DNA of 64,000 bases from an uncultured Coriobacteriales bacterium (GTDB lineage: Bacteria; Actinomycetota; Coriobacteriia; Coriobacteriales; UMGS124), in assembly GCA_934636245.1 (NCBI GenBank), contig CAKUAI010000013.1, positions 57,304 to 121,303 of the forward strand, in the 5' to 3' direction. A model generated the notes under the pieces. It was not told the origin of the DNA. It saw only the letters and a program-made list of their open reading frames with translations, and ran no database searches. Below, piece after piece: positions 34,441 through 43,898 of this stretch (position 1 is the stretch's first letter; every line of letters starts with the position of its first letter). Made by a program: the position numbers and the translations under genes.

Positions 34441-35949
34441 TCAGACCTCCTCAATGACTTTGACGGGCAACTCGACGGTAAACGTGCTGCCTTGACCGAC
34501 CTTGCTGGCAACATGCACCGATCCGCCCATAAGTTCGCTGAGCTCCTTGACGAGCGTGAGCCCCAGGCCGCTTCCGCCATACCTCCTTGAAATGGAGGAG
34601 TCGGCCTGGCGGAAACGCTCGAAGACGACACGCAGGTCTTCCTCGGGAATACCGATGCCATCGTCTTTCACCTGCACGGTCAGCGTGCCCGGGTTTGGGT
34701 TCACGCGCAAGACGAGGTCGACATGCCCCTCTTGGCCGCAGAACTTGATCGCATTGCCCACGAGGTTCATGACCACCTTGTGCACGACATTGGGGTCGAC
34801 GACAACCATGGGCAGGTCATCGGGGACGTTGAGCCTCCATGCGATGGACTTCTCCTGCGCCAGGGGCGCGGCCACGGAGTCGACAGCATTCACGACATCA
34901 TACAAGTCGCACTCGACGGGGTCGAGCACGAAACGCCTGGCCTCGATGCTTGCGGCGTCGAGCGTGTTGTTGATGGTGAGCAGGAGCGACTTGGCGTTGC
35001 GCTTGATGCCCTCGAGAAGCTTCACGTCGCGCTCGTCTGTGAGCCGCGCTTCGCGCAAGCACACCTCGGCATAGGCGTTGATCGAGGCCAAGGGCGTGCG
35101 GAGCTCATGGCTCATCGTCGACAAGAAGATCGTCTTGTACTCGACTTCCTCCTTGAGACGGGTGTTGGCCTGTTCAAGCTCGATCGTGCGCTCGCGCACG
35201 CGGGACTCCAGCTCGTCATGGGAAGCCTTGAGCTGCTTCTCCATGAGCGCAAGGTCGGCCTTGAGATGGGCCACCTCGCCGAAGGCAACGCCGCTGCCGA
35301 GCTTGCCGCCCAATGCGCCCTCTCCCACTTCGACCGCAGCGCGCGAAAGCTGCTCCAGTGGCCTGCTCACCAGCTTGTGCAATGCAACGACAATACATGC
35401 GACCAGCTCAACGGCAAGCACGACAAAGAGCCCGCCGAACAGCATGACAGACTCGGCATGGCCCTGCGTATAGTTGGAAAGAGGTATGACGACGCTGACT
35501 GCGCCGCCCACGTCGGGAAGGGCCATCACATAGCGGTAGCAGACGTTTCCCTGATACGCGGCAACACCGAAGAATTCAGACTTTCCGGATTTGAACGACG
35601 AGATGGCGTCAAGCTCGAAAGGGTCGGCCGAGGTCGTCGAGGCGGGGCGCATGTCGAGGAGGTGCACACAGACTTGCGCGTCCGGAGCAAATGAGGCGGC
35701 GCTGTCCTGCGCACTGTCGAAATCGCTGTTGCGCCAAAATGAGGCGACTTGCTGAGCAAGGAGGCGCGATTCGGAAAGCGCGGCCTGTTCGTTGGCCCTG
35801 TCGGTGTGCTCGGCAAACACAACGGCGTAGGCGCCGAGCGTGAAAAGAAGGAGCGCCAAGACCGCCACAACAAGCATGGTGGAAAGTCGGCCCGAGGGAC
35901 GCTGGGAGTCTGGCTGCTCATCACGGGCAAGACCGACAACTTCTTCCAT
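34441..35949 (-). CDS. membrane sensor histidine kinase
   Basis: 502 residues. The first membrane helix is about residues 23-46, an extracytoplasmic sensor covers about 47-165, and the second helix (VMLFGGLFVVLAVELVACIV) follows. A HAMP-like link and coiled coil lead to HisKA (FLSTMSHELRTPLASINAYAEV) and HATPase with N box VVMNLVGNAIKF, G1 VKDDGIGIPEEDL and G2 GGSGLGLTLVKEL. The ligand is unknown. Start at MEEVV with GAGGAG 6 bases upstream. A tRNA-Arg terminator lies about 50 bases upstream, so its promoter must overlap that short gap or depend on readthrough. Confidence 0.93.
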   Translation of the reverse strand: MEEVVGLARDEQPDSQRPSGRLSTMLVVAVLALLLFTLGAYAVVFAEHTDRANEQAALSESRLLAQQVASFWRNSDFDSAQDSAASFAPDAQVCVHLLDMRPASTTSADPFELDAISSFKSGKSEFFGVAAYQGNVCYRYVMALPDVGGAVSVVIPLSNYTQGHAESVMLFGGLFVVLAVELVACIVVALHKLVSRPLEQLSRAAVEVGEGALGGKLGSGVAFGEVAHLKADLALMEKQLKASHDELESRVRERTIELEQANTRLKEEVEYKTIFLSTMSHELRTPLASINAYAEVCLREARLTDERDVKLLEGIKRNAKSLLLTINNTLDAASIEARRFVLDPVECDLYDVVNAVDSVAAPLAQEKSIAWRLNVPDDLPMVVVDPNVVHKVVMNLVGNAIKFCGQEGHVDLVLRVNPNPGTLTVQVKDDGIGIPEEDLRVVFERFRQADSSISRRYGGSGLGLTLVKELSELMGGSVHVASKVGQGSTFTVELPVKVIEEV

Positions 35950-35997
35950 GAAGGGCTCCTCACATCTCATCGGCTCGGAGGTGCAGCAGCACGATAC

Positions 35998-36036
35998 AAA
36001 ACGAGCCCGCCCGACGCGAGGTGTCGGACGGACTCG
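35998..36036 (-). terminator. tRNA-Arg terminator
   Basis: A 14-base stem (CGAGTCCGTCCGAC / GTCGGGCGGGCTCG, with one mismatch) then TTTTG on the minus strand, 12 bases after the tRNA. Confidence 0.85.
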
Positions 36037-36048
36037 AGCAACAACAAC

Positions 36049-36124
36049 TGGCGCCCCAAGTAGGACTCGAACCTACAACAACCGGATTAGAAGGCCGGGA
36101 CTCTATCCATTGAGCTATTGAGGC
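36049..36124 (-). tRNA. tRNA-Arg (anticodon TCT)
   Basis: 76 bases with encoded CCA. Acceptor GCCTCAA / TTGGGGC, discriminator G, D arm GCTC...GAGT, anticodon loop CTTCTAA, T arm GTAGG-TTCGAGT-CCTAC. The last pair of the anticodon stem is a C-T mismatch. A TAGAAT -10 box lies at 36161-36156. Confidence 0.94.
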
Positions 36125-36230
36125 GCATGACATGGCTCATCTGAGAGCCAGATGCATTCTAGCAGAGCAGATACCCCCGCAAACGCAAGATTCGCAAAGC
36201 ACAACCGTTTGAGCACGTCACGCGAGCGAA

Positions 36231-38300
36231 TCAGTAGCAGTCGAAAAGGTTGCGGTACTGAATAAAGGCGTAATCGTCGTAGACATCTTTGATAGGGCTG
36301 TCGAAACCGTTCCAGTACCACATGCCGTCGGTGACATCGAAATACCCGTTAAGGTTGGTGGCGGGCATCGTCTCCATCAACCTCAGGTGGGCCTTCTGCA
36401 TGTCGGACAGAGGCAGGCCGAGCTCGTACATCGTCTGCGCGCCGAGGTAGCCCACAGACAGGTCGCACGTGGAGTCGCAGGCCGAATCACGGTGAGAGGC
36501 GTCGAGGTCGTAGTTTGCCCATACGAAGTACTGCGTGGAGAACCTGCGCTGAACCTGCTCAAGGGAGTCAGGGTCGTCCTGGCCGGCCGCGACGGCAAGC
36601 TCCTCGTTGAAGCCGGGCTGATGGTCGCCGAAGAACACGACGATGACATGCTTGTCGAGCTTTTCAAGCTCTCCCAAAAACCAGGCAAGGTCCACCTCGG
36701 CGGCGTCGATGACGGAGAGGTACTCGCTCATGCCCTCGATGGACTCACCGTTGACGGTCACGGAGTCATACGGGTAGGAATCCAGCAAACCGGTGGTGTA
36801 CCCGCCGTGCCCCATGTAGGTAACGTCGAAGACAAACTGGGGGCCGTCCTGGGCAAGAACGTCGAGCACTGCCGCATACGTCTCAGAGTCACGGATCTTG
36901 TCGCGCAGTGTGACAACGTTGCCGCCGAAGTAGCTCTCGCTCAAAAAGTACGTGAAGCCCAGTTCATCATAGACAACGTCGCGGCGCCAGTTGGAGGCAG
37001 CGCAGGGGTGGATTGCAGTCGAGGTGTATCCCAAAGCATTGAAGAGCCTGGGAAGCGACTCTGCACCGGAGAGGTCGTAGTACATGTACGGGTACACACC
37101 GCCGCCAATCATACCCAAACTCGACCCGGTAAGGAACTCAAACTCGGTGTTGCATGTGCCGCCGCCACGCGCGCTCACATAGAGCGTGCCCTGTAGGAGG
37201 GCCTCGAGCGAGTCAACGTACGTCGTACCCTCGTAGCCCTCGACGCCATCGTACATATTCAAGTTGCTGAACGACTCGTTCATGACGCAGACGACGCTGG
37301 GAGCCTCCTCGCCAGAGCGATCTTGATAGTATTGGGCCAGAGAGTTCGGGTAGCCAGGATGCTCGGCATCCCACTGGGCCGCAAAGTCGGCAATCAGATC
37401 GTCGGCTTCTTGGGCGTTGTACCCCGAGGGAGGCTCGGGCTGAACCTCTTGGAGCCGCTCAAGGAAGCAGGGAACGGCGCCGTAGGTCATGTACGACACC
37501 TCGCTGCTCCAAACGTCGACGTCGATGTCGTATTTCTCACCGATGTTGGTCGTGGCATACCAGTGCGTAAGGCCGAAAACGGACAAGCAAGCAAGCACGA
37601 CGTTGACGCTCACGCGCAGAGGCGTGAGATTGGGGTTGGGCAGGCAAACCGCACCAGCCGCATACAGCAAAAACAGCGCAAGGCAAATGAGCGCCGAATC
37701 CTGGAAAACCGGGGTGTAGCCACCTGCCACCTCCATGGCAGTCGACAGGGCAAGCACGTCGGAGGGAAGAATCGTCGTTCCTTTAAAAAGCATGAGGAAG
37801 TAGTCGACATATCCCGCAAGCAGGCATATGGCAAGACCGACGATCAGGCCCCACATGCGGCGCTGGCAAAACAGCCAGATCGCCAGAATGAAACCGGCAA
37901 CGAGGACCAGGTTGAGGCCGACATAGCGAAGCTGCATCTCAAAGAGCATCGTGCTGTAGGCAAACTCGATGAGAAAAAAACCAACCGGCACGGCAATCAC
38001 CACCATGACAGGGCGGATCTTCGTGGCAACGCCGGCAAGTCTGCGACGAGCCTGCGGGGCAAAGAGCACGCATCCCACAAGGACCTGCATCGCAAGGGCG
38101 ACAAACCCAGCCGCGACGCCCGACGACGCGCTGACGCCGCCAAAGGCCGCAAACATCGACCAGGCAAACAGAAGGCATTCGAGAACGATTGCGCCCACCA
38201 TCGAGCGGGTCGACGTGCCTTCTGTTGAGACGGCAAGGCGGTTGAGCGCCCAGATGAGGCTGATGACGCAAAGAAGATAGACGAGGGCACTAAAGAGCAT
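36231..38300 (-). CDS. LTA-synthase-family sulfatase-fold membrane protein
   Basis: 689 residues. Six or more hydrophobic helices fill residues 1-270; a long extracytoplasmic sulfatase-fold domain follows. Its metal and catalytic motifs are VCVMNESFSNLNMYD (Glu), GGTCNTEFEFLTG (nucleophile Thr) and VVFFGDHQPG (Asp-His). Members polymerise glycerolphosphate onto lipids or transfer other phosphoglycerol or phosphoethanolamine groups to cell-wall polymers. The acceptor here is unknown. I choose the ATG at MLFSAL, 4 bases after GGGGAG, over an ATG four codons upstream that has no ribosome site. Confidence 0.88.
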   Translation of the reverse strand: MLFSALVYLLCVISLIWALNRLAVSTEGTSTRSMVGAIVLECLLFAWSMFAAFGGVSASSGVAAGFVALAMQVLVGCVLFAPQARRRLAGVATKIRPVMVVIAVPVGFFLIEFAYSTMLFEMQLRYVGLNLVLVAGFILAIWLFCQRRMWGLIVGLAICLLAGYVDYFLMLFKGTTILPSDVLALSTAMEVAGGYTPVFQDSALICLALFLLYAAGAVCLPNPNLTPLRVSVNVVLACLSVFGLTHWYATTNIGEKYDIDVDVWSSEVSYMTYGAVPCFLERLQEVQPEPPSGYNAQEADDLIADFAAQWDAEHPGYPNSLAQYYQDRSGEEAPSVVCVMNESFSNLNMYDGVEGYEGTTYVDSLEALLQGTLYVSARGGGTCNTEFEFLTGSSLGMIGGGVYPYMYYDLSGAESLPRLFNALGYTSTAIHPCAASNWRRDVVYDELGFTYFLSESYFGGNVVTLRDKIRDSETYAAVLDVLAQDGPQFVFDVTYMGHGGYTTGLLDSYPYDSVTVNGESIEGMSEYLSVIDAAEVDLAWFLGELEKLDKHVIVVFFGDHQPGFNEELAVAAGQDDPDSLEQVQRRFSTQYFVWANYDLDASHRDSACDSTCDLSVGYLGAQTMYELGLPLSDMQKAHLRLMETMPATNLNGYFDVTDGMWYWNGFDSPIKDVYDDYAFIQYRNLFDCY

Positions 38301-38334
38301 ATGTCTCCCCATTGCACAGTAAGATACAGATAAC

Positions 38335-38348
38335 GCCTGATGTCAGGC
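38335..38348. promoter_or_regulatory. operator-like dyad before the LTA-synthase-like gene
   Basis: GCCTGA-TG-TCAGGC, a perfect 6-bp inverted repeat, lies between the tRNA terminator and the gene start, next to a TATCTT box. It may bind a regulator; no factor is known. Confidence 0.35.
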
Positions 38349-38350
38349 AT

Positions 38351-38381
38351 AAAAAAGGACCCGCCAGTGACTGACGGATCC
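38351..38381 (-). terminator. terminator of the tRNA-Pro/tRNA-Gly transcript
   Basis: An 11-bp stem (GGATCCGTCAG / CTGGCGGGTCC with G-U pairs), 3-base loop, then TTTTTT on the minus strand, 14 bases after tRNA-Gly. Confidence 0.92.
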
Positions 38382-38394
38382 ATATGAAAATCTA

Positions 38395-38470
38395 TGGAGC
38401 GGCGGACGGGACTCGAACCCGCAACAATCAGCTTGGAAGGCTGACGCTCTACCAATTGAACTACCGCCGC
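38395..38470 (-). tRNA. tRNA-Gly (anticodon TCC)
   Basis: 76 bases with encoded CCA. Acceptor GCGGCGG / CCGCCGC, anticodon stem TCAGC / GCTGA around loop CTTCCAA, T arm GCGGG-TTCGAGT-CCCGT. One base separates it from tRNA-Pro, so both come from one transcript. Confidence 0.97.
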
Positions 38471-38471
38471 A

Positions 38472-38548
38472 TGGTCGGGGCGACTGGATTCGAACCAGCG
38501 ACATCGTGCACCCAAAGCACGCGCGCTACCAGACTGCGCCACGCCCCG
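38472..38548 (-). tRNA. tRNA-Pro (anticodon TGG)
   Basis: 77 bases with encoded CCA. Acceptor CGGGGCG / CGCCCCG, anticodon stem CGTGC / GCACG around loop TTTGGGT, T arm with GGTTCGAATCC. Confidence 0.97.
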
Positions 38549-38586
38549 GGAAGAACCACGAACGTAACCACACGAAGAACTTCAGG

Positions 38587-38617
38587 ATTATAGCCTATCT
38601 ATCCCCGGCTTTGTCAA
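38587..38617 (-). promoter_or_regulatory. promoter of the tRNA-Pro/tRNA-Gly transcript
   Basis: Consensus -35 TTGACA (38617-38612) and -10 TATAAT (38592-38587), 19 bases apart. It overlaps the end of recN and lies about 40 bases before tRNA-Pro. Confidence 0.7.
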
Positions 38618-40244
38618 GTAGGACACGTGCATGTTCTATGGTCGCTTCATCCTCGTCGCCGGAAAGCAGGCGTGCCACCTCGCGGACACGATCCTCCCCC
38701 GAAACCTCGACGAGGCTCGTCACGGGCAGGCCGTCATCGCTGGTCTCGGACTTGCGCACAACATAGTGGCTTTGCGCCACGACGGCAAGCTGGGCTAGGT
38801 GCGTGACAACGATGACTTGGCGCGTTTGTGCGAGTTCGGCGATGACCTGGGCAACCGCGCGGGCAGTGGAACCGCCCACGCCTGCGTCAATCTCGTCGAA
38901 GATGAGAGTCTCGACGTCGTCGCGGGCACCGAGGACCACCTTGATGGACAGCATGACGCGACTGAGCTCACCGCCCGAGGCGATGCGCGCAAGCGGTCTG
39001 GGCTGCATCGCGGCACCGGGACGATACTGAAACTCGACCGCGTCGGCCCCGCGAGGGCCCCATTGGGCACGCGGAAGCTCCTCGATGCGCACATCGAGAC
39101 GTGAAGTGCCCATTTCAAGGCGGGCCATCTGAGCACTGACAGCGTCGGCAAACTGAGGGGCGGCGGCGCGGCGCGCCTGTGAGAGAGCCTCGGCCGCACT
39201 GACAAGCGCTTGCTCGGCGTCATCGAGCGCCGCTTGCAGGCGCCGCAAGACTTCCTGCGAGTCATCCACAAGCTCCACGACATGGCATGCCTGGGCATAA
39301 CGGTCGAACACGTCTGGCATCTCGGGACCGTACGAGCGCAAAAGCCCGGCGAGCTCACCCATGCGAGCGTCGGCGCGGGCATATTCAGCCGGGTCGAACT
39401 CGACGTCGTCGCGATACCGGCGGACCTCGTGCGCCACGTCCTCGATGGGGAAAATGGCCTCGCGCAAGGCCTGGCAGATGGCCGCAAGGTCGGGGTCGAA
39501 GCGCTCCGCCGACTCCAGGCTCACGAGGGCCGAGTTGAGCGCGTCGAGCGCACCGCCCTCGTCGCTTATCGTCTGGCGCGCCTGCTCACAAGCCTCGAGA
39601 AGAGACTCGGCGTGCTCCATTTTGGGAAGCGAGCGCTGAAGCTCCTCGTACTCCCCTTCCTGGGGCTTCACCTCTTCAAACCGCTCGATGACAAAACGCG
39701 CCTCGTCCACGGCCTGGGCACTTTGATGGCAGTCTTGAAACGCTTGGTCGTACTCCTTCTGCGCACGGGAACGCGCCTTCCATGCAGTTTCGTAATCGCT
39801 CTTTTTTTCAGCGACGGCATCGGTTGCCCAAGCGTCAAGAAGGGCAAGGTGGTTCTGCTCGCTCAGGAGTTTCTGATGGTCGTGCTGGCCGCACAGATCG
39901 ATATGGGCACCTGCCGCCTGGGAAAGTTGGCCCACGGTTGCCATCGAGCCGTCAAGCGTGCAACGTGAGCGACCCTCGCTGGAAACCCTTCGGCTCACAA
40001 TATGGCCGTCGGGGAACTCCCGCGCATCGCCCTCGTCGGTGATTTGGGCCTCGACGAGCAGGAAATCGCAACCCTGACGCACCTGGCTTGCCTCGGCACG
40101 CTCGCCGATGAGCAGCTTTATGGCACTCAACAGGGCCGACTTGCCCGCGCCCGTCTCACCTGTAAGGACCGTGAGCCCGCGCGAAGGGCAGATGACCGCG
40201 TCCTCGATCAAGGCGAGGTCTTTGACATGAAGCTCTTCAATCAC
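38595..40244 (-). CDS. recN: DNA repair protein RecN
   Basis: 549-residue SMC-like ATPase that acts in double-strand break repair. Walker A is LTGETGAGKSALLSAI near residue 29, the family block HIDLCGQHDHQKLLS follows, a coiled-coil region fills the middle, and the C-terminal cassette has ASGGELSRVMLSIKVVL and Walker B LIFDEIDAGVGG. It starts at a GTG, 8 bases after GAGG, 27 bases beyond the nadK stop. No LexA box was seen; it is at the end of a long operon. Confidence 0.95.
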   Translation of the reverse strand: MIEELHVKDLALIEDAVICPSRGLTVLTGETGAGKSALLSAIKLLIGERAEASQVRQGCDFLLVEAQITDEGDAREFPDGHIVSRRVSSEGRSRCTLDGSMATVGQLSQAAGAHIDLCGQHDHQKLLSEQNHLALLDAWATDAVAEKKSDYETAWKARSRAQKEYDQAFQDCHQSAQAVDEARFVIERFEEVKPQEGEYEELQRSLPKMEHAESLLEACEQARQTISDEGGALDALNSALVSLESAERFDPDLAAICQALREAIFPIEDVAHEVRRYRDDVEFDPAEYARADARMGELAGLLRSYGPEMPDVFDRYAQACHVVELVDDSQEVLRRLQAALDDAEQALVSAAEALSQARRAAAPQFADAVSAQMARLEMGTSRLDVRIEELPRAQWGPRGADAVEFQYRPGAAMQPRPLARIASGGELSRVMLSIKVVLGARDDVETLIFDEIDAGVGGSTARAVAQVIAELAQTRQVIVVTHLAQLAVVAQSHYVVRKSETSDDGLPVTSLVEVSGEDRVREVARLLSGDEDEATIEHARVLLDKAGDR

Positions 40245-40271
40245 CTGATGTGCCTCGTTTCGTTCGAGGGG

Positions 40272-41126
40272 CTAGCGCACCTTGCCGTAGAAGACGCGAG
40301 AGACCGACTCAAAAAATGCCTGGTCGCGCGCACTGAGGAGAACGATATCGTAATCAGCCCGGCTCACCGTAAGGCGGCAGGGGGCAATCGACTCAAAGGG
40401 GGACTCGCCGTCGATGAAGATGGTCGGGTCGCTCGAGCGATCGGATGCCACCTGGAGCTCCACCACATCGGAGGGCGAGGTGACAAACGCTCGGGCCGTG
40501 ATGGTATGGGGCGCGATGGGCACGCACACCAGCCCCGTGAAGTCAGGCGTGACGATAGGCCCGCCGGCAGAAAGGGCATAGCCGGTAGAACCGGTGGCTG
40601 TGGACACCACGAAGCCGTCGCCGCGCAGACGGTCGATGTGCACTCCGTTGGCGGACACGTCGAACTCAACCATGCGGCCCGACGCGCCGCGGGCAAGCAC
40701 GACCTCGTTGACGGCGTTGGTACGCAGCGCCGTCTCGTTGCCCTCGCGATCGTAGCCTTCCACCACGACAGACAGCGCCGCGCGGCGAGTGACGTGGAGC
40801 TCCTGGGCAAGAGCCTGGCCTACAAGCTGGAACATGTCGGCCTGGTCGAGGTTGGCATCTGCCGTTAGGAATCCCAAGTGGCCGAAAGAAAGGCCCAGAA
40901 TCGGAATCTGCAACGACCCCACAAGACGCGCCGCCCGAAGCAAGGTGCCATCGCCGCCCAGGGAGACAACGAGGTCAACACCCTCTAGGCACGCCTCAGA
41001 ATCGTTGCCGAAACGCGGGGGCCTCACGACATCGATGAGCTGGTCGTCGAGCCAGGCTTCCAGTTTTGACGCAGCTTCAACGGAAGCCTCATAGAGTTCG
41101 TTTGGAACAAGCATGACACGCATCAC
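40272..41126 (-). CDS. nadK: NAD kinase
   Basis: 284 residues. It phosphorylates NAD to NADP. The catalytic motif is VVSLGGDGTLLRAARLV near residue 52, followed by GLSFGHLGFLTA, NAVNEVVLARG and the glycine-rich VVSTATGSTGYALSAGGPIV. The reading frame starts GTG-ATG overlapping the TlyA stop; either codon may be used. tlyA-nadK-recN is a common actinobacterial arrangement. Confidence 0.95.
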   Translation of the reverse strand: MMRVMLVPNELYEASVEAASKLEAWLDDQLIDVVRPPRFGNDSEACLEGVDLVVSLGGDGTLLRAARLVGSLQIPILGLSFGHLGFLTADANLDQADMFQLVGQALAQELHVTRRAALSVVVEGYDREGNETALRTNAVNEVVLARGASGRMVEFDVSANGVHIDRLRGDGFVVSTATGSTGYALSAGGPIVTPDFTGLVCVPIAPHTITARAFVTSPSDVVELQVASDRSSDPTIFIDGESPFESIAPCRLTVSRADYDIVLLSARDQAFFESVSRVFYGKVR

Positions 41127-41971
41127 AGAGCTTCGTTCCCTTCAACACCAGCCTGGTCATGCCATGCCTGCGCAACGACGGCATCGACGTCGATTGCCGC
41201 CGTGCAGGGCCGCATGCCGGCCAAAACAAAATATTCGATGTTGCCCTTGGCACCATGGATGGGCGAGACGCAGGCGCCGCGCACGGACATCCCAGCTTGC
41301 GTAAGCCCCGTAATGACGCGTGCGAGGACCTCGCGATGGACCTGGGGATCTCGCACGATGCCGCCCTCACCGACCTGCGAGCTCGCAGCTTCGAACTGCG
41401 GCTTGACAAGCGTGCAGAAGAGACCGTCTTCGCTGAGCATGGACATGACGGCCGGCAAGATGGTGGCCACAGAGGTAAAGGACACATCCGCCACGGCAAG
41501 GTCGAAAGGCGCCCCTAAGACCTGCGGGTCAGCATCACAGATGTTCGTGCGTTCAAAAAGCGCGACGCGCTCGTCGCACCTGAGCCCCCAGTCGAACTGG
41601 GCATAGCCCACGTCGACCGAGGCAACACGACAGGCACCCTGCTTGAGCAGGCAATCGGTAAAGCCACCGGTGGAACATCCCACATCGACGCAGTTGAGAC
41701 CGTTGACGTCGAGGCCAAATGCCAGGAGGGCACCCTCGAGCTTGAGGCCTCCCCTGCTCACATAGGTGCCTAGGCCCTGGGCGCTCTGCTTGCGCGAGCC
41801 CTTCACATGCAGGGCAACGCCTGCCTTCACTTGCTGGCCGGACTTGGTCAGGCGCTCGCCAGCAGAAGAAACCAAACCTGCCATGACGGCGCGCTCGGCT
41901 TCTCGGACATCGCTGAAATAGCCCTGCTCGACAAGCTCCGCGTCGAGGCGCCGCTTAACAGCACGCGTCAT
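41123..41971 (-). CDS. tlyA: TlyA-family rRNA 2'-O-methyltransferase
   Basis: 282 residues. An N-terminal S4 RNA-binding domain (about 5-65) is joined to a Rossmann methyltransferase with SAM motif CVDVGCSTGGFTDCLL; YVSRGGLKLEGAL bridges the two. Mycobacterial TlyA methylates 16S and 23S rRNA, which makes cells sensitive to capreomycin; older work calls it a haemolysin. The start overlaps the dxs stop by 4 bases (ATGA). Confidence 0.93.
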   Translation of the reverse strand: MTRAVKRRLDAELVEQGYFSDVREAERAVMAGLVSSAGERLTKSGQQVKAGVALHVKGSRKQSAQGLGTYVSRGGLKLEGALLAFGLDVNGLNCVDVGCSTGGFTDCLLKQGACRVASVDVGYAQFDWGLRCDERVALFERTNICDADPQVLGAPFDLAVADVSFTSVATILPAVMSMLSEDGLFCTLVKPQFEAASSQVGEGGIVRDPQVHREVLARVITGLTQAGMSVRGACVSPIHGAKGNIEYFVLAGMRPCTAAIDVDAVVAQAWHDQAGVEGNEAL

Positions 41972-43881
41972 CGCTCGCCACCTCGTGCAGGTGCAACACC
42001 TTCGAGCTTGTGTGCCACGGACTCTGCAATACCGTGCGCATCGAGCTCAAGCATCGAAAGGAGCCCCTCGACGGTGCCGTGCCCCACAAACGCATCGGGC
42101 AAGCCCAGACGCAGCACCTGAGCCTCGAGGCCGGCGTCGGCAAGCGTCTCGAGCACAGCAGAGCCGAAACCGCCGGCGAGCGTGCCGTCTTCAACGCTTA
42201 CAAGCAGGCGGGAATCATGGGCCGCAGCCTGCACGGCACGGGCATCAACGGGCTTGACCCAGCGCATGTCGAATACGCGCGCAGAAATGCCGCGCTCCTC
42301 CAACTCTTGGGCAGCCTCGACAGCGCTGTGCACCATGCGGCCGACCGCAAGGAAGCTCACGTCGACGAGGCCTTCGGCCGCGCCATGCACAACGCGCGCA
42401 TGGTCGTCGATAGGCCCGACGTGCTCAGGGAGCGCAACGCCCTGTGCCTTGCCACGGGGGAAACGCACGGCGATGGGACCCGTGGCGTCAATGGCAAAAC
42501 GCAGCGCACGCGCCAGCTCCGCCTCGTCAGAGGGGGCCAGAATGCGCATATTGGGAAGTGTGCGCAGATATGCCAGGTCGAAAGTGCCATGGTGGGTGGA
42601 TCCATCCTCGCCCACCAGGCCCGCACGGTCGACAGCAAAGACGACATGGAGGTTCTGCAGGCACACGTTGGTGGCAATCTCGTCATAAGCGCGCTGCAGG
42701 AACGTGGAGTAGACGGCCACCACGGGCACAAACTGGCCAATGGCCAAGCCGCTCGCCATAGTGACAGCACACTCCTCGGCGATGCCGACATCGAAGAAGC
42801 GGCGTGGGAACCGCTTGGCAAAAGCATCGAGGCCCGTGCCCGCCGGCATGGCCGCAGTGATGGCGACAATGCAAGGGTTCTCCTCGGCCTCGGCGATAAG
42901 GCGCTGGGAAAAGACGCTCGTATAGGTGGGAGCCCCGCCCTTGGACTTGCGAATCTCGCCCGTGGCGATATCGAAGGGGGCTACACCGTGGAACGCCTCG
43001 GGATTGGCCTGAGCAGGTGCATATCCCAGGCCCTTCTTGGTGACGGCATGGATGACGACGGGCTTGCCCATGTTGAGCGCACGGACGAGCGTCTCCTGGA
43101 ACAGGCGCACATCATGGCCGTCGACAGGGCCGAGGTAGGTAAAGCCCATGTCTTCGAAGAACATGCCCGGGATGAGGAACTGCTTCGTGGCCTCCTTGGC
43201 CTTTTCCCCCAGGCGCACAAGGGTATCGCCCACCTTGCTCGAGCGCGACAGGCCCTCTTCGACCGAGTCGCGCACGTTGGTGTATGCCTTGCTCGTTCGG
43301 ATTCCAGCAAGGTAGCTCGAAAAGGCGCCGACCGAGCGTGAAATGCTCATCTCATTGTCGTTGAGGATAACAACGAAGCGATTGAACTGCTGCTGGCCGA
43401 TATAGTTGAGCGCCTCGTACGAAAGGCCGCCGGCAATCGAGGCGTCACCCACCACGGTGACGATGTTCGTGTCGAGGCCCTCGATGTCGCGGGCGAGCGC
43501 CAAACCCAAAGCAGTAGGCAGCGCATCGGAGGCATGACCGGCGTCATGAACGTCATAGGGGCTCTCCATACGGCGGGTAAAGCCTGAGACACCGCCTTCT
43601 TTGCGCAGATGGGCAAACCCCGAACGCCTGCCTGTGAGAAGCTTGTGCGCATAGGCCTGATGGCCCACGTCGAACAGAAGCTTGTCTTCAGGCAGGTGAA
43701 GCACGCGATGCGCGGCGAGGATGATTTCGACCGCTCCCAAGGAAGAAGCCAGGTGGCCTCCGTTGACGGAGGTAGCCGCAATCATCTCTTCACGCAGCTC
43801 TTGGGCCAGCTGCCCAAGCTCGTCAAACGACAAGTCGCGCACATCATCAGGTTTTTGAATGCTGTCGAGAATCTTTGACAC
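41968..43881 (-). CDS. dxs: 1-deoxy-D-xylulose-5-phosphate synthase
   Basis: 637-residue thiamine-diphosphate enzyme, first step of the methylerythritol phosphate route to isoprenoids. The N-terminal histidine is in ASSLGAVEIILAAHRV, the ThDP/Mg motif is VGDASIAGGLSYEALN, and the transketolase central block has VDRAGLVGEDGSTHHGTFDL. It starts with GTG, 17 bases after the xseB stop. The downstream prenyl synthase ispA, often next door, is absent from the window. Confidence 0.96.
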   Translation of the reverse strand: MSKILDSIQKPDDVRDLSFDELGQLAQELREEMIAATSVNGGHLASSLGAVEIILAAHRVLHLPEDKLLFDVGHQAYAHKLLTGRRSGFAHLRKEGGVSGFTRRMESPYDVHDAGHASDALPTALGLALARDIEGLDTNIVTVVGDASIAGGLSYEALNYIGQQQFNRFVVILNDNEMSISRSVGAFSSYLAGIRTSKAYTNVRDSVEEGLSRSSKVGDTLVRLGEKAKEATKQFLIPGMFFEDMGFTYLGPVDGHDVRLFQETLVRALNMGKPVVIHAVTKKGLGYAPAQANPEAFHGVAPFDIATGEIRKSKGGAPTYTSVFSQRLIAEAEENPCIVAITAAMPAGTGLDAFAKRFPRRFFDVGIAEECAVTMASGLAIGQFVPVVAVYSTFLQRAYDEIATNVCLQNLHVVFAVDRAGLVGEDGSTHHGTFDLAYLRTLPNMRILAPSDEAELARALRFAIDATGPIAVRFPRGKAQGVALPEHVGPIDDHARVVHGAAEGLVDVSFLAVGRMVHSAVEAAQELEERGISARVFDMRWVKPVDARAVQAAAHDSRLLVSVEDGTLAGGFGSAVLETLADAGLEAQVLRLGLPDAFVGHGTVEGLLSMLELDAHGIAESVAHKLEGVAPARGGER

Positions 43882-43898
43882 GGCAAACCAACTTTGCG

